64,000 nt of DNA from Niebla homalea (taxonomy: Eukaryota > Ascomycota > Lecanoromycetes > Lecanorales > Ramalinaceae). This document shows, piece by piece, positions 44,737 through 58,344 of this stretch. A model generated the notes under the pieces. It worked only from the letters and a program-made list of their open reading frames with translations. It did not search any database and was not told the DNA's origin. The stretch is taken from positions 1,736,001-1,800,000 of the forward strand of contig JAHGAU010000003.1 of NCBI GenBank assembly GCA_019925105.1, written 5' to 3'. Within the stretch, counting starts at the first letter, position 1. Each line of letters opens with the position of its first letter. A program made the translations under genes and the position numbers.

Positions 44737-47700
44737 TGATTGATTGATTGATTTATATTACGGGTCTAGTTAAGCTAATTCCGGCGTTCCTTAATACGCG
44801 GTTTTTTAACCTTACTAATAACCGTAAAAACCTGATACTTATAACGTCAGGGCAAAAACCGGCGTTTACCAGGCTTCCACCCTTTATCCCTTAGGGTAAA
44901 AAATATTAACGGTTATTTAAAGAATAATAATTTATTTATATACTTCTTATATTTTAACTTCCTTAAGAAAATCTATAATATTATGATTATATCCTTATAA
45001 AGGCTATCCTTAAGCTTATTATTCTTCCGCTTTTTTATATATTTATATTACTTTAACCTTATATAATACCTTTAAATGTCCTTATTAATATTTACGCGTT
45101 TATTATATATTTTTTTTATATTATTATCGTTATTAACTTTTTTAAAAACTTTTAATAAGCGTTTATTATTATATTTTTACGGCTATAAAAGATGCTTTCC
45201 GGTTTATATAATTAACGTAATTAATTTCCGTTCCTTTTTTTCTTTTTTAACCGGTAGTAAGTCTTCTTTATAAGGTTTTTAATAACCTTATTTATCTTTA
45301 TAATGAAATTAAACTATAATAATAATCCGGTAAATATTATAAATTTAACGGTTACCCGGATACCTCGTTTTATAAATAATATTTAACGGTAATTATAAGT
45401 ATTAATTTTTATAATAAGTTTTAATTTAATTTCCGTAAATAAAAAATAAGAAATAAGGATATATATAATATTCTACTTTTTTTATCCGTACTTATATTCA
45501 GCGTTTATTTAACCCTTAATATATATAGTAAATAGGAAGTAAGTTAAACCGTTTTTACCCGTCCGGAGTTAAATTATTAATACGTTATTACCCTTTTTTA
45601 TAATATTATAACGGCGGAAATACTTATTAATAATCTTTTTATCATTAAAAGTTAAGTAATAATAACCTTAAAGTATAAAGTCTTTATATTTCCGTTAATA
45701 TTTAATTTATTTTATTATAGCCTATAAAATAATCGTTATAACCTTTATTCTTTAGATCCTTTTAATTTTAATTTCTTTTACGCTTAACGGGAATTTATAC
45801 CCGTTTAAATTAATTTTTGGGATATTGGTAAAATTAACCTTTTTCTTAACCTATTCCTACTTTATTTTAATAAAAAAAGAAATAAATATTTTTAATTTAT
45901 TCTTTTTAATTTTAAGCTTATTAAGATTCTGGCGGATCCGTTTATTTCTTATTATCGTAATTAAATATATATATTTTTTTAGTTTTATTTAAGCAATTAT
46001 TTAATTTAATAAAACCTTAATCGGTAATATAAAAACCTTAAACTTTAATATTAAGATTAAAATTACTTTATAAATACCGTTAATTATTCTTAAATACCGA
46101 TTCTGGACTTTCTATAATATTTAAATAAGCTCTTTTTTATATTTTAAAGTATTTTTAAATATATATTAAATGGTTATAGCGTATATTATAGTTAATTTTA
46201 TTATAACTTAATAAATAATCCAAGCCTTTTATAACGTAATTCCCTATATTAATACGGCGAAATAAATAAGGCTTTTTTCCTATAAAGTTATCTTTTTTTA
46301 AATCTTTTTTATATAATCCTTTTAATTAAGCTTTTTATTTACTTAAAAATTAAGGACTTTAATACTAATATCCGGCTTTACCGTAATTTTATTTAAATTT
46401 ATTATAGTTATTATATCGTATAGCCTTAAGCTTTTAATTATATAAATAAGTTCATATTTATATAATATAAATTAAACCCCGTAAATTCTTATTTATTAAA
46501 GATAGACTTTATAAGTTTATTTTAATTCTAAATAGTTCATTTATATAAAAATATTATAGATTAAGAAATAAATATTATTAATAAAGCTTCCAACTTAGAC
46601 CTTTTATTTTAGCTTAATAAGCTTTTTAATTAAAGGATTATTAAAGAATAAAAATAATATAAAAAAAATAAATAATCTTTAAGGAATCCCCGTTATAGTA
46701 AACTTTATTAAACTTATCTTTTATCTTAAGTTAATCGATATAACTTAATTACTTAAAAAACTTTTTATTTATTTAATTAAAAAAAATAATATCTTTTTCT
46801 TTTTTAAGTTATATAATAATTTTTAATAATTTATTTTATTAAAAATATTTATAATATTAAGAGAAAAAAGATTTATAATATATTTTTTCCCATAACCCTA
46901 TATTATATATATACCGTCGATTAATCCTTTAAGGGCTATTTCTATTAATTTATTTCTCTTTATTTTTATTTATTAATTAAGGAGAAGTCTGTAATTCTTT
47001 ATATAATTATTAAGGATCTTTATTATTACCGTTTTTAAGGCTTTCCTTAACGTATATAAAAGTATAATAAGTTTATAAGACTTTATTTTAAAGTAATCCG
47101 GTTTAATAAGCTTCTTAAGGATAATTATCTTTATTTCCTTAAACTTATGTAAATAATAACCGACGTTAAAATATACTTAAAAAAGGTAAATAAAAACCTT
47201 TTTAAACGGTAAAGTTATTATTATTAAGAATCTATTAAAAATCTTATTTAATCTTAAGGCTTTATCCTTCTTTAATTTATTAATCGTTTTAATTATTATA
47301 TTTTATATTATTACCTTATTTATTAATATAAGGTTAAAGTACGTAACGCCGTTAATATCGTTTAAATTAACTTTTAATAAAGGGGGGAAAAATATTTTTT
47401 TAAGGGCTTCGATCTTACCGTTAAAGGTATTAATTAATATATTATTAAGTTTTTTAAAAGGCGGGAATTTAAGGATAAACTTTAATTTTTTACTTTATTC
47501 TTTATTATATTTTATTAACTTTTAAATATTATAAGGTAAAATTATTAAGTTATATACCATAGATTAAAAGTATATTTATTTAATTTTCTTAATAATCTTT
47601 TTTTTTTTTTTTTAAATAATTTTTAATTAATTAAATATTTTTTAATTTTTATATTTAAAAGCCTATTTAATTAGTTTTTTCATTTTTATAATTATAATTA

Positions 47701-50531
47701 TATACTTTTTATTTTAATAGGTTTTAACTTTTTAAAAAGGTTTTATTATCGGAATAGTTTTATTAATTATTTTATTTAATACCTTTATTATTTACTTTAT
47801 AAAGAAATTAATTTAATCTTTATTATTTAATTAAGGGAGATCCGTAAATTATATTATTATCTCCTCCGTTTTTATATAAACCTTTACTTTTTTAACCGTT
47901 TTTTACGCCCTTTTTACCGGTAATAATAAGGTTATATTAACGGTTTAATCTAAGGTTATTTATATCGGTATATAGTTTAAGTTATATTTTAAGTCCTTTT
48001 ATAGTTTATATATTATAATTACGCCGATAATTTTTTCCGTATTAAAGGTTAAATTAATTATCGTTTTAAATTTATAACTTTTTTACGTAATAATTCCTTA
48101 TAATATTAATAATAAAAAATTAGCTTAAGCAATAATTATTAATAAATTATCCAATTTAATATAATTTATTATACGTTTTTCTTTATTTTATATATAATAA
48201 TATAAATTAAAGTCTTTAAGCAATATATATTTATTTAAAGTAATTAAGATTTTTTTAAATAATGGTATTATAAAAAGTTTCTCTTTATTAACCGGCGGCG
48301 GATTATATATATTATAAATATTAAAATTGCTTTTTAAGTTTTTTTCCTTTATAATACGGAATATATAAAGGTTTTTATTATAATAAATAATATCTTAATT
48401 ATTTATATTAAATTGCTTATTTATAAAGAAGTATATTTTAATTATTTTATCCCCCTTTAAGGTTAAATAAAATTCCTTCCCTAGGTTAATAAATAAATAT
48501 ATATATAAGTTATATAATAATTCTTATATTATTATAATATTAATATTTTTAATTTCTTTAAATTTAAATATTAATATTATTACTTTAATTCTTTTATTAT
48601 AAACGTTATATTATATTATTCTTAAAAATATTAATATATTATTTATTAACCTTTATAAGGGCTCCCTTTTTTATATCCGTTTAAGTTACGGATTTCCTAT
48701 TAAAGTTAAATATTTTTTAATTTAATATCTTCCCGGTTATTATTAAAGATATAAGACGGCCGGCCTTTAAAGTTAAAATTATAAAGAGCTTTCTTTTTTT
48801 ATCGCTATTTACCCCTTATTATCCGGTTAATTAAGCTTACGTTTTAAGGCTATTTTTAATTAGCTTATTAAATTAATTTTATACGTATTATACCGTTAGA
48901 TTTTTATAGTTATCCGGGTCTTTTTACGTTTAATTTCCCTGGCCCTTATTATATACTTAAAATCCTATATTAAATATTTTTCCTTATTATACGTAATATA
49001 TTTAAGTATACCCTTTATAAGTTTTTTAATTATTAATTTTATATACTTATAAGTATTATAGCCCTTAATATAGATTATATATTTTATAATATTAAGGTAT
49101 TTTATAATAATATATCTATAACCTTAATACTTAAAATATTAATAAATATTAACCGCTTTATCCTATAATTAAATTATTTTAAGAGATCCCCCTTTAATAA
49201 TCTTTTTATTTAGGATATTATTATATATTTTAATTAACGTTACGTTTAATATAATAATAAAATATTTCTTTATACGTTTTAAAGAATTAAGTCTTTTTAT
49301 TACCGGCGGAAGCTTATAGTTAATAATCTTAAACCTTAAATAAAGAATTATATTCTCTTTTTCTATATTCTTTAATATAACTTCTTTTTCGGTTTTTTTA
49401 AAATATAAAAGATATATCTTATTTATTATAATAATAAACGATTATTTTAAAATCTTAATTAACTTATATTCTCTTTTATTAATTTAAACCTTAAACTTCT
49501 TTAAACTTTTTTTCGTTTTTAAAAACGTTATATTAAGAAAAATATCCTTATTTTATAATTTATATACCGTAATAATTTATTTTATTAATAATTTTATCGT
49601 TATTTTAAAAGCCTTTATTAATTATAACGGGTTTATTTTTACCGTTACGTTCCTTTCTTTATTATTAAATAAGCGGATTATTATTATCTTCGCCTTCCTT
49701 AATACGGCCGTTTTCTTTTCCGTTATTTTTTTATTTTTTGCCGTAAGTACCCCTTTTATTACCCTTATTATTTAATTCTTTTTCATTTAAAAGGCTATTA
49801 TCTTCATATTTTCACTTTATATATTTAACTTTAAGCCGCTGTCTTTACCCTTTATTAACGCCTTTATTACCGCCTTTTAAGAGCCTTATAATCGCTCCGT
49901 TTCCTTTAATTTTATTTTTACTTTTATATAAAAGTCCCTTATGCTTTTTAACTTAATCTATAGTATCGGTTAAATCTTTAACGTAATATCCTTTTATTTT
50001 ACTATAAAGAGTCCTTTTAAGGCCTTTATTACCTCCTTTACCGCTTTCTTACCCTTATTTACCGGGCAACATACCGTCTCCGCCTTTTATTTTTAATCCT
50101 TTAAGGTCTTATCCTCCTTATTAATTTTATTTCCCCTTTATATACTTTTAATAATACTTTTATTGCGGTTTTCCCGTTTTTTCCTTCTGCCCGTACCCCT
50201 TACCGTTAATACCGTACCGGCCTTTTTACCCCCTTATTTACCTATTATTTCCGCCCTATTATTATATGTTTTATACGTTTTAATATGCGTATTTTATTAA
50301 TTTTAATTTTTTTATTTATTTTAAGCGTTATCCGGTTTATTATTATTATATTATCTATACGCGTTATTATTATTTTTATTAATATAAGTTATTTACCTGT
50401 TTATTATTTTATTTTTAATTATTACGCTACTTCTACTTATCGTACTTAATATATTTTTCTTATTATTATTAAAGCTATACGTATACGTATCGTTTTGGAC
50501 CTCTGGGGTCCCTTCGTTCGTCGCCATTTTC
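44737..50531 (-). mobile_element. Full-length Tad1/I-like LINE, copy B (5.8 kb)
   Basis: A non-LTR retrotransposon on the minus strand, inserted into the reverse transcriptase gene of the surrounding Ty3/gypsy element. A 12-bp target-site duplication TTTTAATAATAT lies at 44,725-44,736 and 50,532-50,543, and the host gene's reading resumes across it. The 5' end (50,531) starts GAAAATGGCGACGAACG, so the first ORF begins within a few bases. The 3' end carries a short TCAA repeat tail (44,737-44,751). Reverse transcriptase is readable around 47,360-46,900 (INKLKKDKALRLNKIFNRF, LKKLIKPDYFKIKSYK, LLYTLRKALKTVIIKI). The 5' half (50,525-~49,000) should be ORF1 and endonuclease. Later parts (46,900-45,000) should hold the rest of reverse transcriptase and RNase H; they are too mutated for me to define edges. 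Confidence 0.85.
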
Positions 50532-50686
50532 TTTTAATAATATATTCCTTTAATTTTTAAAGCTTATAGCTTAAAAGCGGATAAATATAATTCCGGAAAG
50601 GAATCCTTTCCGAGGTTAAATTAATCTTATAATTATAGTCCCGGTATAAAGGTAATTTATTTATTATTATACGATTAAAAATATCC

Positions 50687-53600
50687 TGTTAAACTGACTC
50701 CGCTGGCGGTACGCCGGCGGGACTAATAAAGGTAGGTGTAGAAGACGTAACGTTACGGTCTGGATACTTAAGTACCACTTTAACAAGTAAATTAGTAATA
50801 AAATTAATTCTTAAGGAACTTAAAAAGAACTAAGGTATAGCCTTTACTTAAGGTAAAGGTAATAACTACCCCGCTTTACGCCTATTAAGCTACGGCTTAT
50901 AAATAACGTATATTAAGGCCGTTGCTAAGGCCCTTTACCAAGGCCCTTTACTAAGGTTTAACGGCTTACCTTGGCGTAATAATATAACGTATTACTATAA
51001 CGCCGGCGTAAAGATAATATTAATTATTAATAATTATTTCCCTCTTTATACGTTAATCTCTAGGGTATAAAGAGATATATTTAAAAGCTAGTATAGAGCC
51101 GGTTAAGTATAAGGTTTATTAAAAATCCATTATTAAATCCAGTAGAAAAAGGGTAAAAAAAAAAGAATCCTTAAGTATATACGTAAGTATAATAATGTTT
51201 ATCCAATAGTAATATAATAAGGGCATTTTACGTTAATAAATAGCTAATATAACTTATAGAGTTTATTAAAAACCCCTTTATAAAACTTAATAAGAAAAAA
51301 TAAATAAAAAAAAAGTCTTTATAATATTAATTAATAATTATTTAAGGCTTTATTATTAATTTATTATACTATAATAAAGATAAGCGCTATTGTAAAAACG
51401 GCGTACGATTATAATAAGGCTTTTATTCTATTTTAAACTTTTTCTTTTTTTCTTTTTAATAGTTTTAATCGCTTTTATAAGTATAATATATTAAGGGTTT
51501 ATATAAGTATTTATAAGTTAATATACGTATAGCTATATACCCTCGTTATTTATATTATTATTATAATAAGTAACGTTAATATTACGTAAATATTTTATTT
51601 ACGTTAATAATCCGTTTATTTTTATTTATTAATAAAATATATAAGTTTACTTTAATCTTTAAATAATATAACGTATATACGACGATACGTCGCCGGTATA
51701 AACGTGAATATAATATTAATAATATATATAATAATACCTTATTTAATTTACTTTTTATAAAATAAATTTTTATACCGGTAAAACCCCGTACCCTATTATA
51801 AATATCGTGAAAAACGATATTTAAGCCGTTATATCCCTGTAAGTATCCTTAATACCGCTATAACGTTATTATTTTAATATATATATAATTTTCGGATTAA
51901 CTTTAACCTTAAATAACTCGGTAATTACGTAAGTAACGTTACGCCGGTTTATTATTTATCGGGGCGCTCGCCCGATATATATAGAAGCGTAAGAAGATCC
52001 TTTAGGATTTAAAGGCCTTCCGGTTAAATACTGGTTAAATATTAATAACAATTAACCGTACGGAGTATACGTTCCGCCGGGTTATTATAGAAGTTAAAAA
52101 GGAAATTTTAATTCTTTAAATAAAGAAAAATACGTTTACCGCGCGTATAATAATAACGGAGGAAAAAATCCGTTTCCTTAAAGAGTAAATAAAAGTATTT
52201 AATCCGCTTACGACGTAATAACGTTAACGTTTAATAATTAAATTAAATTATTATAAAAAGTCCGGGCTTTCCGTTATTAATCGATCCGTTAAAGGATTTA
52301 TCTTTAAGTCCCGGCGCTTCGCCGGTAATAAGGGGGTTTAACTTTAAGTTCTTAAGTATATATGGTTTAGGCTTTAACCCGTTTAAGGAGGAAAAAAAAG
52401 AGGTTATACCCTCTTTAATAGCGTTATTGGGGGGGTCGGCCTTAACTTTTAAAAATAATGCCCCGGAATTAAATTAAAAAGCCCCTCCGGCGAATAAAGT
52501 TAAAAAAAAACCTTTAATTAAAGCGGAAAAAAAAACGGAAAGAAAAAAAAAAAGGAGGATAAGGAAAATATAATACCTTTGTATTTATTTTTAACCTCGT
52601 TAACCTATTTATAGGGGGAGAGGGCCCGCGTTAACGCAAAATTATAAATTATTTTTTTATTTTTATATGTTAATATTATTAAAGTTTAACGTTAAACGTT
52701 AAAATTAATAACGTTAAACGTTAAGTACTTATAATCTATATATTATTAAAAAGTAATAAAACGGACGATATTATTAAAGTTATTAATACGCCAGCGTAAA
52801 TTTAATAAATATATTTATTAACCTTTTATTACCCTTAATAATTTCCCCTTTTTAACTTTATTTACTTAATAGCGCGTCGGGCGCTTATAATTTAACGCTT
52901 ACGTTTTTTCGCCTTTTCCGGTATTATCGCGGTTATTATTAAAGTTACTTTTATTAATTATAATATTATAATAAAGATAATTATTTTTATAACGCCGGCT
53001 TATCCGCGTGCGTAATATCTATAATAAATAAAGTTATTAATTAAAGCTTAAACTCCAATAATCTTACGGAAGGATAACGTATAAAAGCTAAATAACTATA
53101 ATATTAATTATATATATAGTTATTAATTATATATATAACCTTTACCGTCGCGATATTATAATTTTATTTACGTTTCTTTTTATTCCGTATTATCTTATTA
53201 TATTATTCCCGTAATTCTTAAAAATACTTTAAGTCCGCCTCCGGTACCTATTAATTATATTTAAAGCCTTAATTAACTTATTTAACCTAATATTAAACGC
53301 CCTTTTTATTTTTAACCCTATTAATAATTTTTTTAATTATTTATTTTTCTTTATTATTAATTAATTTAGGTACTTATATTATAACCTCCGCCGTTTAATT
53401 ATTAACGTAAGTATAATAAAATTTTAAAAGAAAAATATAAATCATAAAATAAATTTAATAAATAATAAGGAAAAATAAGCAATACGTTTACGTTCTAATT
53501 TTATTATTGATTTTAAAGGATTTTATAAATCGGGGTATAAACTTCTTATTTAATTACTTTAACTTAAGGTTTTTAATATTTAATATTATTAAATCGTTAA

Positions 53601-56600
53601 TATTATATAACTTTAACTTATATTTCTTATTATACGTTTTTTAAGTTAATTTAATAATACGACGTTATTAATCCGTTAATATTAATTATATTTTATATAA
53701 TATTTTAATTTTATTTTTTATTATAGGTATCTTTTTTTTATAAGTTTATCCTTAAATTTAAAATAAATATCTAGATTATAGTTATATATTACTATAAAGG
53801 GGCTATAGCTTAAAGTTAAATATTCCGAGTTTATATAAATAAATTTAATTAAAGGAAATAGCCCTATTTAATTCATTTATTTAAAGCTGGTAAAAATCCT
53901 TAAATATTATTTAAAGCTTTAATTTTAACGCTTTATTTAATTATCCGTTTACGGATAAAAAATAATACTTAATTTACGCTTTATTATTACGTAATAATAT
54001 ATTAAACCCCAGAATTTATTAATAAATAAAGACCCCCGGTTAATTATAATTCCAGCTAGTATATTATAATGTAATACGATTTCTTTAAAAAAGAAATCCG
54101 TTAATATAATAATATTAATTTATTTTATAACGGGGAGATATCTATATATCTTTATATATTTATTTATAATTATTAAAATTAAGTTATAAACGTTACCCTT
54201 AATTTTATTTACGGGTAAACCGGTAATAAAGTTTATATTAAGTTCTTTTTAAGATATGGTTAATTAAAAGAATAAAATAAACTTATTATAAAAATAATAA
54301 CGTAATATTTTAATCCTTTAATAAATATCGTACGTTTTAATATAATTATTAACTTAAGCCTTTAAGCCGTCTTAATAATATTTACGGGCTAGGAGTTTAT
54401 AAGTCTTTTTAACTTTAAAGTAACCCGTTAACGGGTTATTATAATACTTATTAATTAACTTTTTTTAACCGCTTTATCCCGGGGGACGTATATACGGCCT
54501 TTATATATTATAAAGTTATTAAGATTAAGTTTCTAAGTATTATTATAACCTTAATAAGAATACGTTAACGTTATATTATTATCCTTAATCTTATATATAA
54601 ACGTATTATTAACCTATAGATCCTTAATAAGTAACTTAATCGGCTTAAATTCTTTATAAAGCTTTTTAAATAATTATTAAATTTCTTTTTGCGGAATAAC
54701 AATTTAAATATTTCTTAAAGCGAGTAATAATTAATAATTAATAACCGTCGTCCGCCGGCGCTTTACCAATTTATTAAATTAAAATATAAGTTTATTCCAT
54801 AAAATAAGTAATAAGGTAATATTAAAAGGTAAAACTTTTTTATAGTTTAAACGTTTTAATAAAGGATTAATAAGGTTTATTTTACCTTAATAATAAAATA
54901 CTTTAAAGTTATAATTAATAAATTTTAAAGCTTATTTAATTTAATGTAAACTTAAGGTTAACTATTTTATAAACCTTTAAAGGTTATTATAATCTATTTA
55001 TACTTAAATAACTTTAAGGCTCCTTTCTAGGTAATACCGTTATTATTTAAACGCTATAATAATAACGAGGAACTCTTAATTATATATTTTATAATTCTAT
55101 TTAATAAAGGCTATTTTTCTGGATTAATACGTAATTAAGCGTTAATAGCCTTTTTTAAATTATTAAGATAAAATACTTATAATAATAAAATTAAATATAT
55201 TAGTCTTTATTTATATTTTCCGTTTTAAATTAAAATAACGGAGTAATAACGCGCTGATAAATATTTTACGGAACCGGCGGAACGCCGTATTAACCGTATT
55301 ATTCTACTTTAGCGGGTTAGCCTTCTTTCCTTCCTTATTACTTTTAAGTAGATTAATTAAAAGCTTAATTATCCTTAAATATTTATAAATAAAACGATAA
55401 TAAAAATTTATAAAGTTTAAAAAAACCTATACTTCCTGGTAGGTTTTCGGGATAAATTAGCCCTTAATTATTTAAATATATTCCTAATTTATTTAAATCC
55501 CTTTAATGGAAATAATAAACCTTAAGAATTTTATTTAAGTAATATTAAATTAATATTTCTTAAAGTTAACGTAAAGTTAAAATTAATAAAATTACTTAAG
55601 AACTTATTAAATATAACGTTAATAATCCGCCGGATTCTTATTAAATATTAAAATATCGTTTAAATAAACTATATAAATTATATTAATAAGGTTAATAAAA
55701 ATACAATTAATATAAACTTAAAAGGTTATTAAAGTATTAATTAACTTAAACGGTATAATAAGATACTTAAAGTAATTATAATATATATAGAACGCTATAT
55801 TTTATTTATCGCCGGATTTAATCCGTAATTAATAATAGGTATTTTTAAAATTTAACTTAATAAACCGTTTAAAATTATTTAATCAGTCGAAAGTCTTAAT
55901 AATTAAAAATAATAAGTATCGATTTTAAATTATAACCGTATTTAATTTATAGTAATTAATATAAAAATAAAAGCCGCCGTTCTTCTTAAATATAAAAAGA
56001 ATTAAGACGTTTATGGGTAATATTAAGTAATAAATTTAACCCCGGATTATAATATCCTTAAGATACCGTTAAAGCTCCGTTAGCTTTATTTAAAATAAAT
56101 TATATAAGGGATTATATAATAACTTTTTATTATTTAAGTTAATAATATAGTTCCCTCATTTTAATTCAAATAAAGTATTAATTATATTATTAAAAAAAAT
56201 ATTTATATATTTGCTTAATTCCTTTAAAACGCTTTAATTAATAAAGTTTTTTATTATACCTATATACGTTAAATTATTTTAAGGGATTTACGGTATTTTT
56301 AAGCGTTCCGTTATTATATTAACGTAAATAATTATAAAGACCTTATTAATCTCCGTTAAACTTTAACTGAAATTATAAACGCTATTAATTTATAACTTAT
56401 AAGAATTAACCTTAAAGCGTTATTTATCCGTTATTAAATTAATCGTTATTTATAAAGCGTATAAAATTAATAAATTAAGGATTATATTTAAACCTTTTTA
56501 ATTAATAATGTAAAAGAATATTTTATATTGCTTTTATTATTTTTAATTATTAACTAAATAATATTATAATTAAGAAATATTATAATAAAAAATCTATTTA

Positions 56601-58344
56601 TTATTAAGAAAAGCTATTTATAATAAAACGGCGGGGGTTAATTATAAGTTTTATTAAACCGTATATACTTATAAAATTAAATTTACTTAAGCTTTAATAT
56701 TAATTAATATACTTAATAACTAAGGATTATCCTGAAAATTTATTTAGCCCTTAATAATAAAAGCCGGGTATACCTTTAATTATTTTTTTTACTGGTTTTA
56801 ACTTTAAAACGCCGCCGGAGCTTTATCGTTTTTTAATATATTATCCTTTTTACGGGATTTTACGTTTATTATTAAGACCTTATTTTATAAAACGGTAGGG
56901 TAATCGGATACATAATGGCTTTTTCTATAATATATATAATATTTAACGTTTTTATTTATTTTAAGGGCGGCGTTAAAGTTTTTAAATATAATTTTACGCT
57001 TTTAACCATAAGAATTAATTTTAATAAAAATATACGCCGGCTTTAAGCCGTCGGAATTAAATTTAAATATTTTATTTTTAAAAAATTTATTTTTATTAAC
57101 TTTTTAACTATTATTAATAATATACTTTAAGTTATTTTTTTATATAATTGCCGTTATTATGATATTATCCCGGGTTTTTAATACTTTATTAATTATAAGG
57201 ATTTTAATTTTAAACTTTAATAAAAGCTTTATAAAGAATATATAAGTATAAAACTTATTTAATAATAATAATAAATCTTTTTTTATAATTTTTAAAGTAT
57301 TACGGAATTACGTTATTTTTTAATTAAAGTATTATTTAATATCCTTAAACCGTTTATAATAAGTAAGCCGGTAATTTTCCGGATTAATTATTAAGTTTAA
57401 GAATTTATCCTTAAATTCTTAATAGCTTATTTTATTAATTTCTTTATCCGGTAAATTAAAGATTTTATAAGAAATAAACCTTAAATAAAAAATTATCTTT
57501 TTTCTCTTAATAAAGAAGTATTTAGGATAAAATATAAATTATCTTTTCAAGTTAATAAATTATATTTAATATTTATTTTTAAATTTATTTTAATATAGCT
57601 TAAATTTCTCCGGATAAAAAGATTTATTTTTATAGGGTAGAATAAAAGCCGTTAACGGTATACCGTTAATATAAAGCTTAATAATAAGGTTAATATAAAA
57701 AAGAGTCTTAGAATATGAACTTATATATTACGTATTAATATAGCTAAATATATACTTTTAATAAGTATAATTCTCGGCCTTAAGTTAATTAACTTTAAAT
57801 TATAATTTTAAAAATTAAGCTTATTAAGCTATAATATTATGGCGGCGCTCCGTTACTTTAATTTATTTAACTATAATAAAAGGATTCTTAATTAAAGGGT
57901 AAATATCGTTTTTTTATTTTAAGGTTTATTAAGTTAATTAAGTATTTATTATAACGGTAACGTCGGGTTTTTTCCTTAATAAGGAAGAAGAATTAAAATA
58001 TTAAATTAACTTTATTAACGGTACGCCGGTGGGATTAATAAAAGTAAATATAAAAAACGTAACGTTATAGTTTGGATACTTAAGTATTACTTTAATAAAT
58101 AAATTAATAATAAGATTAATTCTTAAAGAACTTAGAAAGAATTAAGGTATAACTTTTACTTAAGGTAAAGGTAATAATTACCCTGCTTTACGCTTATTAA
58201 GTTATGGCTTATAAATAACGTATACTAAAATTATTATTAAGGCCTTTTACCAAGGCCCTTTATTAAGGCCTAACGGCCTACCTTGGCGCAACAGTATGGC
58301 GCACTACTATGGCGCCGGCGCAGAGATGGCGCTAGCTGCTAACA
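50687..58344 (-). mobile_element. Second Ty3/gypsy LTR retrotransposon, nested, 7.66 kb
   Basis: Two 346-bp LTRs (50,687-51,032 and 57,999-58,344) and a 5-bp duplication TATCC (50,682-50,686 and 58,345-58,349) define a complete insertion inside the older gypsy element. LTR ends are TGTTAA...CTAACA. Pol reads on the minus strand: reverse transcriptase at ~56,050-55,400 (FKKNGGFYFYINYYKLNTV, RYLLFLIIKTFD, YLNDILIF where the box was YxDD), then integrase at ~54,500-53,900 (MNFITGLPVNKIKGNVYN, IIINRGSLFINKFWGLI). Gag traces lie at ~57,700-57,000. A purine-rich stretch (AAAGAGGGAAATAA on the minus strand) next to the left LTR serves as polypurine tract. About 2.2 kb between integrase and the 3' LTR is not explained by pol (see findings). 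Confidence 0.87.
51950..52620 (+). other. Coding-like stretch antisense to the gypsy pol
   Basis: On the plus strand, two phases read like protein although the enclosing element is minus-stranded. One phase (~52,070-52,260) gives RRVIIEVKKEILIL, then ARIITTEEKIRFLKE and IKVFNPLTT, with stops only as TAA at likely Gln codons. The next phase (~52,255-52,570) has no stop for about 65 codons and reads SPGFPLLIDPLKDLSLSPGA, then GLGFNPFKEEKKEVIPSLIA and a Lys-rich end. I do not recognise the family. It could be an extra antisense gene of the retroelement, a captured host fragment, or a buried further element. A chance open frame in this composition is possible but less likely. Confidence 0.4.

Noticed and set aside
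45076..45273. 65-codon open frame in the AT-rich region
   Set aside because: It lies inside the minus-strand LINE, is Phe/Leu/Tyr-rich by composition, and runs opposite to the element's coding strand.
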